From Pelomyxa schiedti (Eukaryota > Evosea > Pelobiontida > Pelomyxidae), in NCBI GenBank assembly GCA_020536535.1, contig JAHLWZ010000405.1, positions 999-27,887 on the forward strand: 26,889 bases of DNA, given 5' to 3'. A program made the position numbers and the translations under genes. The notes beneath the pieces are model-generated. The model saw only the letters and a list, made by a program, of their open reading frames with translations. It searched no databases and was not told the DNA's origin. Positions 9,501 through 19,054 of the stretch are shown in pieces (position 1 is the stretch's first letter; every line of letters begins with the position of its first letter).

Positions 9501-9911
9501 GGAAAAAACCCTCACACCATTCAAACTCACTGCCACAAGTCCACCTATACAATAGGGTAAATAAGAAGAAGAAAACAACACACACACAAAAACAAGGGGG
9601 GAAGTCCCACATAATGAGTAGGGTGATTACCCTTTGATCTCCAGTCCACATTCCATGTACTTCTACCACCATTTGTGTCCCTTACATTCCCCTCACATGG
9701 ATTCTGCACTGGTGCATAAGGGCCCCCATGCAGTCCCACAAGTCCGAGAACCACCTGGTTCTGCTCACCCACCCCAAAACATGCACATGAGAAACAAGAC
9801 AGGCGAGAAGGAAAAAAAAATACAATTGAGGAACCCAACCCGTCCTGTACAAAGATCACCGAGGACCAGCACTTGTTTGCGGTCGTGGTGCTCGTCACTT
9901 CGAAACGACAT
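6596..9911 (-). CDS. Degenerate Rho-like GTPase - kelch - F-box - Vint multidomain protein
   Basis: Eighteen exons read in phase to 786 aa: 9840-9911, 9697-9760, 9632-9680, 9531-9544, 9341-9456, 9189-9296, 8969-9141, 8580-8918, 8472-8536, 8328-8415, 8047-8280, 7943-8006, 7622-7897, 7485-7579, 7243-7437, 6995-7182, 6823-6920, 6596-6718. Residues ~13-180 follow a Rho-family GTPase (YAPV, VVEVHG, CFSLHSASS, WFPEV, FLVGT, EEAKRIGAVCYFE), but the nucleotide motifs are eroded: GDLCTGRN for GxxxxGKT, WTCGN for DTAGQ, GTNEN for TKxD, FNAT for SAL. Residues ~183-480 form about six kelch blades (LYLFGGS, RYHHSAYCKNG, GDEKYNDVW-like). An F-box (FPPHLWIHVTTYLGMDDICR..VSKELYHI) lies at ~529-575. A Vint/Hint domain follows at 636-786: nucleophile Cys636 in SGCFLGNG, TTGHPVW as the TxxH block, and LYNFVLEGG. 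Inferred role: SCF substrate adaptor with a self-processing C-terminus. Intron 2 (16 nt) is doubtful. Confidence 0.82.
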
Positions 9912-10291
9912 TGTTGTTGATCCCTTGCGGTTTTTCAATCCGTTGTTGGAAAAAACGAAAGAAGAACCACAATGTTATGGGAGTGAGTGTGTACTCATGG
10001 GAGAGCGAGGAGCAATAGGCCGGCCTATTGGGCGAGGCCTACATCTAATATCTGGTGATGAGTGGACCAGACTGGCGGAATGATGTAACGATGGGGGAAA
10101 TGCAAATAAGAACGCCGCTTCTGAGAACTGCCCAAATTAAGGAATGCGAATTATGAAAGCTTTGGTAAAGGGAAAAGAAACATCAAAAAAATTAAAAAAG
10201 AAGCGAAGCGTGGTGCGCGTTGTAGCTTTGCGTACGTAGATCCGGAAAAGCGACAAATTGCGACACTTGAGAGTGGTTGGTTGTCAAGGAG
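9912..10291. promoter_or_regulatory. Divergent promoter region, kelch/F-box gene and ORP gene
   Basis: 380 bp separate the two divergent start codons, so both promoters must lie here. An 18-bp perfect palindrome sits near the left third (separate entry). An A-rich stretch is found at about 10165-10200. No coding exon is supported. Confidence 0.45.
10013..10030. repeat. 18-bp perfect palindrome in divergent promoter
   Basis: CAATAGGCCGGCCTATTG reads identically on both strands. It lies about 100 bp upstream of the minus-strand kelch/F-box start and 260 bp upstream of the ORP start. A symmetric site of this length in a shared promoter is compatible with binding of a dimeric regulator, but that is inference from one copy. 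Confidence 0.6.
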
Positions 10292-12273
10292 ATGAACTTG
10301 TTGCAGAGTGTGATAAGCACGTTCTCGTCGTGGACGCCAGGGGCCAAACACGCACCTGCTACTACAACAGCCACAACAACTACTACTACGTCTGCTACAA
10401 CGCCTCCACCAGCGGCCTCAAGTCCTGCAAATGAGATAAACGAAAGCGAGCTCAAAGTGGAAGAAATTGCCACAACAAACAATGCCAACAACGCCGCAGA
10501 AAATGCAACGCAAGTAGTAGCAACTCCTGCTTGCGTGGTGGACGATGCCACTCGAAGAACGTGGCTGAAACTATTGTACGGAAAAATAGGAATGGATTTG
10601 AGTGTGGGCATATCTCTACCTGTTCATTATTGCGAGCCAACTACCACTCTTTCACACATGGCAGAACCGTACGAATATGCCGAGTTGTTGAACCAGGTTG
10701 AGATATTCTTTCGTCTTGTTTTGTTGTAACTGTGATTAAGGCCGCCCACAAAGCGACACCAATTGAGCGGCTTGCTATAGTAGCTGTATGGGTCATAAGC
10801 GGTTTTTCCAACACGGAGCGATATGGTATTACCTTCAATATTTTCCTTTGCACTCATTGCTTTCTAAGCAAAACCGTTCAACCCCCTTCTTGGGGAAACT
10901 TACGAGTACATCGACCAGAAGAGAAACTTCAGACTTGTCTCCGAACAGGTTCTGATTTCACCCACACGCATTTAGTCTAAAACTTTAAATCCAGACAAGT
11001 CATCACCCTCCAGTAAGTGCGTCATACACCGAAGGTGCGGAAGGATGGGTGGCATGGCAACAGATCCACCCAACCACCAAGTTCCTCGGAAACAGCATAG
11101 ATGTAAACGTAAATGGAAGATCGCATGTTGTTATTACTGCAACCGGGGACCATTTCACATACACTGGCCCTTTGTATGGCCCAATTCTCTTCATTTCCAT
11201 ACTGATCCCTATCAGCTCCCGCCTTCATAATTTGATACTTGGAAGGATGTGGCTTGACCATTGGGGTGACTTTGACGTGGTAAATCTGCGTACTGGTAGG
11301 CAACAACCAGAAATGCTCGTGTGCTCACTCTAATAAGGGGATAAGTGCACAATCAAATTCTCAAGGTGTGGGTGGATGGGAAAGAACCGATATGAGGTTC
11401 ACGCATTGTGCTACTCTGGCAAAGGATTGTGCTGGTAACGACATTTCATATTCTCCCAACTTTTAATCTTTTTTCCTCAAGTGCTCGTGTGACTGGCAAG
11501 TGGAATGAGAAGGCGACAGCCCAGTGGGTTAGTGAAGCCATAAGAGCTCAGTATATGGAGTCTCTGAATGTATGGAAACCCTATTTTACCAAAAAGTTTA
11601 CTCATGCACTCTAGTTACCGCAAGTACATCCGGCAATGTCTGCTCCCACCGCTGATGGTGCTCTCTCAGCTTCTTTAACAATATGTGCGTGGGCAGTGGA
11701 GCCTAATCGTTTCTCCGGAAGGTATAAAATGAGCGAATTCGCCAAATCTCTTATAAGTATGTGTGATCAGAATTGCAATTAACTTACCAAAACAAAGCTA
11801 TTGAGAACGAAGAGGCCATTTGTAGCACTGACTCCAGGCTAAGACCTGATAGAAGGGCACTGGACTTGGACGACTACGAAAATGCTTCTGTATTCAAGGT
11901 TGAAACCTTCAACACAACACATCCTCTGACTCATTCCCCAGTCCACACTCGAGGAAAGGCAAAGAGCAGACAGACAAACTCACGCGCACATAAAGGACTG
12001 GAAGTGGACGCCCAAGTGGTTTAGGTTGGTTCCTGCCTCCGGCGATCCAACGGCACCCCTTGGCAACGACTACGCAATTGAATACATGGGACAGTACTGG
12101 GCTGCCAAAGCCGAAGCAAACGGACAACACAAGGTACGAAACCAACCCATAAAGAAACCGCACTCACTTTCGGCAAGGTTTTCTGTTTGCCAGATATGAA
12201 CGAGCTTGCATGCAACTTTAGGATATATGGTTACCACCCACAACCACCAGAAACAGACACAGAAAATTCCTGA
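10292..12273 (+). CDS. Oxysterol-binding protein-related protein (ORP), lipid-transfer domain
   Basis: Eleven exons in phase, 514 aa: 10292-10696, 10741-10825, 10869-10948, 10995-11173, 11216-11295, 11338-11434, 11482-11569, 11615-11756, 11798-11898, 11942-12133, 12178-12273. Introns are 41-47 nt. ORPs move sterols and phosphoinositides between membranes at contact sites. The signature EQTSHHPP (family EQVSHHPP) is split exactly at an intron. Others: [82 protein letters not shown]. The first ~75 residues are Thr/Ala/Pro-rich (TTTATTTTTT); no PH domain, ankyrin repeats or FFAT motif are visible, so it is a short ORP. The C-terminal exon ([13 protein letters not shown]...) is less conserved and its acceptor less certain. 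Divergent from the kelch/F-box gene. Confidence 0.93.
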
Positions 12274-12555
12274 GCAAGAGAATCACAGTCACCATGCCCA
12301 AACAACAACCTCCACTACAATCGCAATCACAAACCATATCACAAAACACAGCCACAAACTAAACAGCAATCAACACTATACAATAGCTGTAAAAAAAGGA
12401 AGGTTAATGAATCCCTCACTCCCTGAAGGATTGATGCTGATACACTTTCGTTTAATTTTTTTGTTGCAACAAAAATTTTTTTTGGCGTAACTCCCCGCCG
12501 TTGAAGTGATAAACGAAAAAAATAACCAAACAATAAACTAATCGGCGTCGGGAAC

Positions 12556-14926
12556 ATGTCCAAGATTATTGTAGACAGTCAACTTTGTTCCGGAGCCCTC
12601 CACAGGCAAGATCTACCCTGTAACTTTTTTTATTGTTTGGAAACCGAGCAATCGCACTGACGAGTTGCGTGTTTTAGCTACTCGCAAGAAGAAAAAGCTG
12701 GTATCGTTGAGCACTTGAATGCCGCACTTAAAGACGACGAGGAATTCAAGTCCGTTTGTTTCCTTTTTGGCTCTGTACTTACTGTTCGGTAGGCGTGTAA
12801 AACTCCAATTTGGAAAGATGCCAATCAACCCTGCTAACGAAGAAATTTTTGAGGCACTCCGAGATGGAGTCATTTTGTGGTTTGTCTCTTTTTATTTTTT
12901 TCCCAGTTCCCTTACAGCTGTAGCAAATTCATCAACACACTCACACCTCCTGGAAAGCCACCATTGTGTGCAGGCTACATATGCAGACCAAATATGACTG
13001 TTTTCCAAATGCACGAAAATAACCAGAAGGTCATCGACGCTGCAAAAACGTTGGGCGTTACTCTCACAAATATTGGCGCGATTGATTTGGATGCGGGAAC
13101 TGTACAGCTTCAATTCATTCCATCCTAGTATTAAGTTTCTCCTTTTAGTCGCCTCACATTGTACTTGGTTTGCTCTGGCAACTTGTTGCGGTATTCATTA
13201 CTCTTAAAGTTGCTCCCTCTCTTAAAGGCAACAGCTAGATCTACGGCGAAGAGTGAGAGAAACAGTCAGGAAACAAACTGTAGCGGAAGCAAAACCTGGC
13301 TCAGATGTACCAAATGATGCCAGCGTATTAAACGCTTCAATCGAAGAAGTACTGCTGAAATGGTACGTTTTGTTACTATGTACGAAATTAATTCATGTAG
13401 GGTTAATGCTCATCTGGAGAGGTCTCCGTACTCTGTCCCCCCACTTACAAACTTTGATTCAGACCTTAAGGTATTTTTCCCTGGGTGAAAGTGAAAGTAC
13501 CAATGTTCAACAGGACAGCTCGAAGTACCTTGTTCTCTTACACCAGCTTGAGCCACAAAAGTGTGCTCTTGATGCGCTCAATGAGGGTGATGCTCTTGCA
13601 CGTGCAGGTCTTATGCTTGGTGAAGCTGATAAGATTGGGTGCAAGAGGTTTTTGAATCCTGAAGATGTGTGCAAGGTGAGACACTCTTTTTTTTTTGTAT
13701 TTGCTCACCGTTCACTACCAGGGAAATTCCAGAATGAATTGTTAGTTTTTTCACCAACTTATATACAAACTAATTTCATTTTCCTAGTTGCTTTTCTAGC
13801 CAATTTATTCTCCAAGTACCCGTTCCAACCACAGCCAGAAGGTACACTCTCCCTGATCTTTCACTTTCAATGTTCTTTGACCACCGCTTCAGCACCTCCG
13901 GCGTATTCGACTTTGACACCGGCTGTTCGCCAAGTTGCTTCCTCTGAAAATGCTGGCCATGACGAACAAGAACGCCTTCACAGACAACAAGAAGTGGAAC
14001 AACAAAGACTAATGCAAGAACAGGCAGAACAACAAAAGTTGATGATGGAACAACAGCGACTCATGCAAGAGCAAGCGGAACAGCAACGACTCATGCAACA
14101 ACAAGCTGAACAACAGCGCTTAATGCAGCAACAACAAGCAGAACAACAACGACAAATGCAATTACAAGCTGATCAACAAAGACAAATGCAACAGCAAGCC
14201 GAGCAGCAAAGACAAATGCAACAACAAGCTGAACAGCAAAGATTGATGCAGCAGCAGCAACAGCAACAAGCCGAACAGCAGCGCCAAATGCAACAGCAAG
14301 CCGAGCAGCAGAGACTCATGCAGCAACAGCAACAGCAGCAAGCTGAGCAGCAAAGGCAAATGCAACTCGCCGAGCAGCAGAGACTCATGAATGAACAAGC
14401 AATGCGGGACCAACAATCCATGATGCAGCGTTCCGTCGCCATGAATTCCGGTATTCCGCACACCTCTTTCTTCATTCTAACCCAAACAACAGGCATCACC
14501 ATCAACAACAACGCGGCTCTACAAGGCAGCAGCATTCCGCTCAACAACATGAACCCGGGCATGAGCATGGGCGTGCCCATGGGCCCCAACATGACCCCGG
14601 GGATGGGCATGCCCATGGCCATGCCCGGCATGGGATACGGCGGCAACCCGATGATGATGGGAGGCATGCCCGCGGCGCCGCCACCGCCGATGATGATGGG
14701 AGGCATGCCGGCCGCTCCGCCGCCAATGATGATGGGAGGCGGGATGATGATGGGTGGGTACCCGGCAGCCCCACCGCCCATGATGGGAGGAGGCATGATG
14801 ATGGGTGGGTACCCGGGCGGGGATGGAGGGGGGGCGCTGTATGGCGGGTTCGCGGCAATGGCAACAGGCATGATGTATATGAGCAAGAAGGGCAAAATGA
14901 AGACACACCCACCAAAGAAATACTAG
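12556..14926 (+). CDS. Fimbrin-type double calponin-homology protein with Q/M-rich coiled coil
   Basis: Twelve exons in phase, 610 aa: 12556-12605, 12678-12753, 12818-12879, 12924-13101, 13149-13190, 13235-13362, 13401-13470, 13514-13675, 13722-13740, 13788-13841, 13893-14450, 14493-14926. CH1 (about 17-136) has HSYSQEEKAGIVEHLNAAL, PINPANEEIFEALRDGVILC, NIGAIDLDAGT and SPHIVLGLLWQLV. CH2 (about 150-280) has EEVLLKWVNAHLE, DLKDSSKYLVLLHQL, GEADKIGCKRFLNPEDV and NFAFLANLFSKYP. These match the first actin-binding domain of fimbrin/plastin. There are no EF hands and no second CH pair; instead comes a long coiled coil of EQQRLMQQQ repeats (about 310-465) and a Gly/Met/Pro-rich tail (MGGMPAAPPP). 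Likely an actin-binding or crosslinking protein oligomerising through the coil. The first intron begins GC (12606) because only that donor keeps phase. Intron 2 limits are less certain. Confidence 0.87.
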
Positions 14927-15078
14927 TTAAAAACAAAACAACCGTTTTTTTATTTCCTGTTTGTGTTGTTGCATCTAGACAAGGTTGGGAATTTTCTTTA
15001 TTTGTTACTGCTTCTCTTAGAAACCTAAAACCTCGTGCCGGGTGGGGATGTGGAATGGTGACTCAGGTTGTGCAATGC
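14927..15078. other. 3' flank of the CH-domain gene
   Basis: Short A/T-rich region after the CH-domain gene stop (aaaaacaaaacaaccg, then a T run), likely its 3' UTR, leading into the minisatellite. No other feature seen. Confidence 0.5.
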
Positions 15079-15500
15079 CAGTGGGTGCTGAATCACGTTG
15101 TGTGGTGAGAGTGGATGCTAATCACGTTTTTGTTTGTGTGATGCTTGTGGGTGCTGAATCACGTTGTGTTATGATGGTGGATGCTGAATCACGTTTTTGC
15201 TGTGTGATGCAATTGGGTGCTGAATCACGTTTTGTGTATTATGGTGAGGGGAATGGGATGGGCTTGGTGGCGTGAATTGGGTGCTGAATCGCGTTGTGTT
15301 ACGACAGTGGGTGCTGAACCACGTTTTTTGTTGTGTGAGGCTAGTGGGTGCTTAATCACGTTGTGTTGTGAGAGTGGATGCTGAACCACGTTTTTGTTTG
15401 TGTGATGCTTGTGGGTGCTGAATCACGTTGTGTCATGAGAGTGAATGCTAATCAAGTTTTGTTTTTGTGATGCTTGGTGGGTGCTGAATCACGTTTTGTG
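15079..15500 (+). repeat. Degenerate minisatellite, GTGGGTGCTGAATCACG-type units
   Basis: At least twelve copies of a GCTGAATCACG-like core (variants GCTAATCACG, GCTGAACCACG, GCTTAATCACG) follow the plus strand. Cores start at about 15087, 15117, 15153, 15183, 15219, 15283, 15313, 15350, 15380, 15417, 15447 and 15483. Spacing alternates 30, 36, 30, 36, then 64 (one core lost), 30, 37, 30, 37, 30, 36, so the true unit is a ~66-bp dimer. The short arm ends ttgtgtnatgaga; the long arm ends tttttgtttgtgtgatgctt. The array occupies the convergent space between the CH-domain gene and the GILT gene. A plus-strand open frame from 15042 is merely this repeat translated. Confidence 0.88.
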
Positions 15501-15861
15501 GGTGTCAGTGTGAAAATGATGATGGTGGTTATGCTGTTGAGGGCAGGAATTTGTTGATAAGGAGTTGCTGATAACGTTTGTTGCTACTGCTACTTCCTCC
15601 CACCACCACTTTGTTTTTATTTTATTGTTGTTTTGTTGCCGAGATCTATTTATGTGCGCCTTTCCTTCCCAGGAATATTTTCTAATTTTTTTCCGCCTAA
15701 TTTTTTCCCAGGTGCTTTCTGACCCGACACCCTCCCACAAATAAGAGAGTGCCACCGTTCCAAATGCACAACTAAAAGGTTTTTCCATTGTTATCCAGTG
15801 TTCGAATTTCATACGAGTTGTGTGAAAAGGCTGTGTGTTTGGTTTGGAATGGGGTCTGTTG
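15501..15861. other. Convergent intergenic region after the minisatellite
   Basis: 360 bp between the repeat array and the GILT stop, with T-rich and pyrimidine-rich stretches (about 15590-15720), presumably holding the GILT 3' UTR on the minus strand. A minus-strand open frame across 15489-16136 is antisense or out of frame to the GILT exon and is rejected. No RNA gene recognised. Confidence 0.45.
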
Positions 15862-16853
15862 TTAGTTGCAGCCTGAGGGTGGGATTCCAGTGTAGGCATC
15901 ACATATGGCTTTGAGGAGAGAACCCCCGGTGAATGCCTGGCCATTGAGAAGAGCATATGGAACGCCGGAATGTGGTCCCATATCCAGTGACATTTTGGCG
16001 TTGTATTGTGTATAGGACACACCGGAGTTGGAGAATACACAGTCAGAGAGTGCGGAGTAGTCCAGTGAGGCGGATTCCGCACATGATTGAGCATAGTTGA
16101 GGTCGCCTTCATGAAGACCCTCGAAGCAGTACACAAATGGCCACCTTTTGTTTAAAATTAGGGAATATACGATTGGTTTTTGTAGTAACCATATGGTGCT
16201 ATTCTGGTAAATGTTCATGGCGCAAGCTTCGATGCGGTTACCTTCACCTTCATCCTTGCCGTGTTGGTTCACCTGGGTATTGATTACCTTGTTTGCTTAA
16301 TTCTGGCCGGGAAAACAAACTTCACCAATTCCTTGGGTGGAAATGCATGTGAAACAGTCGGAGGGAGGGCTGGCAACATCGCACTGCAAGCGGAAGGAAA
16401 GGATTAGAATTGCCCATTATTTATTAGAAAAAGGAAACGGTATGGGGTAATAGCAACCTCACTTATCCAGCACTTATAAACACTTGAAACATAGGATCCA
16501 GAGCCAGGGCAAGAACTGGTCTCACAATAGGCTGCAATTCAATTAGTATTTTCATAAATAATGGGCAATTCAAAAAAGTGGCACCATTTCCCCAAGGCAC
16601 AAAAGTGAGGTCCAGGATATCCCACACCCCCTCAGCCTCGAACACTGGCTCCATTTGGAATCGCACAAACATCTGACAATCCGGACATTGCCTATTGTAT
16701 ATGTATTTCAAAAAATAAAAAGACAAAAAAAAAAACATACGCTTCAACTTCTAGATACAATGAAACCTTGTCCTGTCCGCTAACTAGTCCCATAATTGTA
16801 ACACCAACCAGCAGCGACACCACCCAACCAACCCTTCCATCATGATCAGCCAT
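15862..16853 (-). CDS. GILT-type (gamma-interferon-inducible lysosomal) thiol reductase
   Basis: Six exons in phase, 240 aa: 16741-16853, 16585-16691, 16458-16531, 16321-16383, 16190-16272, 15862-16144. GILT enzymes reduce disulfides at acidic pH in lysosomes/phagosomes. An N-terminal signal peptide is visible (WVVSLLVGVTIMGLVSG, then QDKVSLYLE). The thioredoxin-like CxxC site is CPDC in QCPDCQMFVRFQMEPVF, followed by ILDLTFVPWGN. The GILT signature C-QHG-x2-E-C-x2-N-x4-C is present with exact spacing but reads NQHGKDEGEGNRIEAC, with both leading cysteines replaced. A Cys-rich insert (CETSSCPG, CWISECD, DCFTC) precedes it. The tail has SGVPYALLNGQAF and LLKAICDAYTG, matching 'yvPwv.vNG' and 'l...iC..y.g'. 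For a phagocytic protist a role in digesting prey proteins is plausible. Start is the first ATG before the signal peptide. Confidence 0.9.
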
Positions 16854-16922
16854 CTTCGGGTAAAAAAACAGTAAAACAAATACTTCTTCTGAAGCACGAA
16901 CAGTAAAAACAAGGTTGGGTAA

Positions 16923-19037
16923 CTAGGGGATGGCAGCACCAAGCCAGAGTCTGACAAAAAGGGGCACACTGTATGGCGACTGAGTGGACCAGAACTCCAC
17001 AACGTCAGCAGTGGTTATTTCGGGGAACATTCTCATTGTGTATTGTGCTGTCACTGGTGACTGGCACGCAAGACACATCAGCTTCTGCTTGATGGTTGGC
17101 GCGGTTATCTGAGGGAACACTCTCAGCATCATTTGCCAGGTGGCCAGATCAGCCTCTGAAAACGCGGTTATGTTGAGGCTGAGAACCTGTTGTGGAGATC
17201 ATAAGGAAGTGAAGGAAGGGAACCGGCTTACCTCCTCGAAAGTGATGCGGAACATGTTGATGAGCCACTCAGCACAGCTGGAATGATGGTGGGACAGTAA
17301 ATTCAGGAGCAGTGCGTTGTTGTTGAGTGTGATGTGATCGCGGTCGAGTTGGAAGTTTGTGATCAACCACTTGACAACTTTGCTCGAGGAAACGTGAATA
17401 CATTGGTCCTTGTCAGTACTGGTGAGACACTTTGCCACAGCCTCCTTGTTGAGTTCACCCATGGAAATCACTTTCTGCACTTGTGTGAGAGTGTCCCTTT
17501 GGATGGTGGTGAGCATTACACCAGTGAGGAGCTCATTTCGTAGTGGTTCACTGATTGGGAGCTTCTCAATGATGAAGAGGGGAAGGGTTGAAAGGCGTGT
17601 TTTTAACACGAGGTACCTGACAGCTTGAACAACTAAGCTTTCTTCCACATGTGCCATTGATGGGTGATTCAGAAGCCACTTCACACCATCTCCTCTTTCA
17701 TCAAGATGGGTCTTGCACACCCGCACAAGGATGGAACCTGCCGCTTTACTCTCAATTCCCTTTGAAGTGGATGTTGCACGCTCCATGATGTGGAAGTGGG
17801 CATCCAGCCACGATGCAACTGCCGTGTTGTTCCGTGTCAATGCCGTGATGAGAGAATTGAATAGAACCTCATCAGAAGGTGGCGGTTTCACTTTCAATGA
17901 CAACCATTGCACAAGCTGCACGTTGTCTGCGCTGTTTCCGCAAGCAGCACAGAACATGGATGAATTCAGAGGAATATTTTTTACCTCGGCCACCCACTTG
18001 ACCACAGCGAGATCTTCTGAACCTTGGCAAATATCTTCAAGCATTTCCTCTGAGAGTGTGAGCTGAGGGAATTCAAATGTTGCCCACAGAAGCACTTTAA
18101 GACTGTAAATTGCAGGAAAGAAATCAGAAGAACATGGAGCAGTGGTGTGATCTTTGATGAACTGGCATATCTCTCTATAACTCTCAGATTTCCCATCCAC
18201 GTAATTTAGCATTGCTTCACAAGTGATACCACTGTGGATTGGAAAAGTTTCAAAACACCACCTGACAACAGCCAAGTTTCCACTGCGGACTGCCATCCTG
18301 TGTATCCCAAACCAACGGCAACATTTCTTCATTAGAGGAACCACACCAGGGCACTCTGTGGTCACCCACTGAGCCACTTCCAAGTGGCCCGCGGAAACAG
18401 CATCGGTCAGTGGCCACGCAAACTCCCAAGGCTCCGTGATGCCGAACCTCTCACACATCCACTGAGCCACCTCCAAATGGCCGTTCCCACACACCCCCCT
18501 CAGCATCTCCGAGAATCTCACATGGTAACCAATGCCTTCAACTCCCCCTCGTACGTCCCCACGCCCTCCCTCTCCCGCTCCCTCTCCCTCTCCCAGCAGC
18601 CTCTGAGCCATTCCCAGGTGCCCACCCCTGCACAGCCCCGCCAGCACCCTCACCGTGTCCGCCACCTGCCCCTGCCCCTGCCCTTCTCTCTCGGCGCCGC
18701 TGTGCCTCGGCCGGGGGTGGTGGAGGAGGAGCCAGCGCAGGCACGAGGGGGCGCCAGCCTCGGCCGCGGCCTCGAGGGAGTCGCGGGAGCGGCGGGATCG
18801 CCCCAGGAGGGACCGGCAGGCGCGGGGGACGAGGGGGAACAGGGCCTCCCCGGCGCGGCACAGCGCCACGGCCGCCCGCAGCCACGACGGCGGCGGCGAC
18901 CCCCCGCCGTCCGGGTGAGGGGGGAACACGACAAGCCAGGGGACCACCCACTCCCACACGATCTGCGAGACACCCACAATGCGCTCGTGGTACTGCTCCC
19001 TTGTCCTCCTGTCGTCCTCCGTTGTTGTACGTTTCAT
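16923..19037 (-). CDS. Ankyrin-like repeat protein, copy 1 (intact)
   Basis: Two exons, 17232-19037 and 16923-17186, joined across a 45-nt intron with gtaag donor; 689 aa. The start ATG (19035-19037) gives MKRTTTEDDRRTREQYHERI. The N-terminal head has SQIVWEWVVPWLVVFPP and ALCRAGEALFPLVPRACR, then divergent ankyrin-like repeats of about 30-40 aa: CRGGHLGMAQRLLGE, CGNGHLEVAQWMCERFG, AVSAGHLEVAQWVTTECPGV, RSGNLAVVRWCFETFP, EDLAVVKWVAEVKNIPL and NVQLVQWLSLKVKPP. The C-terminal exon (TWQMMLRVFPQI, SPVTAQYTMRMFPEI) is conserved in copy 2. The 5' third is GC-rich with Gly/Glu low complexity (GEGEGAGEGGRG). The role is unknown; ankyrin-type repeats usually mediate protein binding. Stop lies 69 bp upstream of the GILT start. 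Confidence 0.85.
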
Positions 19038-19039
19038 TC

Positions 19040-19054
19040 TATGATTTCGCTTTG
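19040..19054 (-). promoter_or_regulatory. Conserved pre-start element, ankyrin-like copy 1
   Basis: On the minus strand CAAAGCGAAATCATA ends two bases before the ATG. The same element, with one base changed, lies at the same place before copy 2, while flanking bases differ. It may be an initiator or 5' UTR element, or just recent shared ancestry. Confidence 0.35.

Noticed and set aside
14162-14936. Long minus-strand frames opposite the Q/M-rich and Gly/Met-rich exons
   Set aside because: Shadows of a low-complexity coding sequence; Cys/Leu-rich or His-rich products with no homology.
15489-16136. 215-aa minus-strand frame
   Set aside because: Overlaps the GILT last exon in another frame; the GILT frame carries the family motifs.
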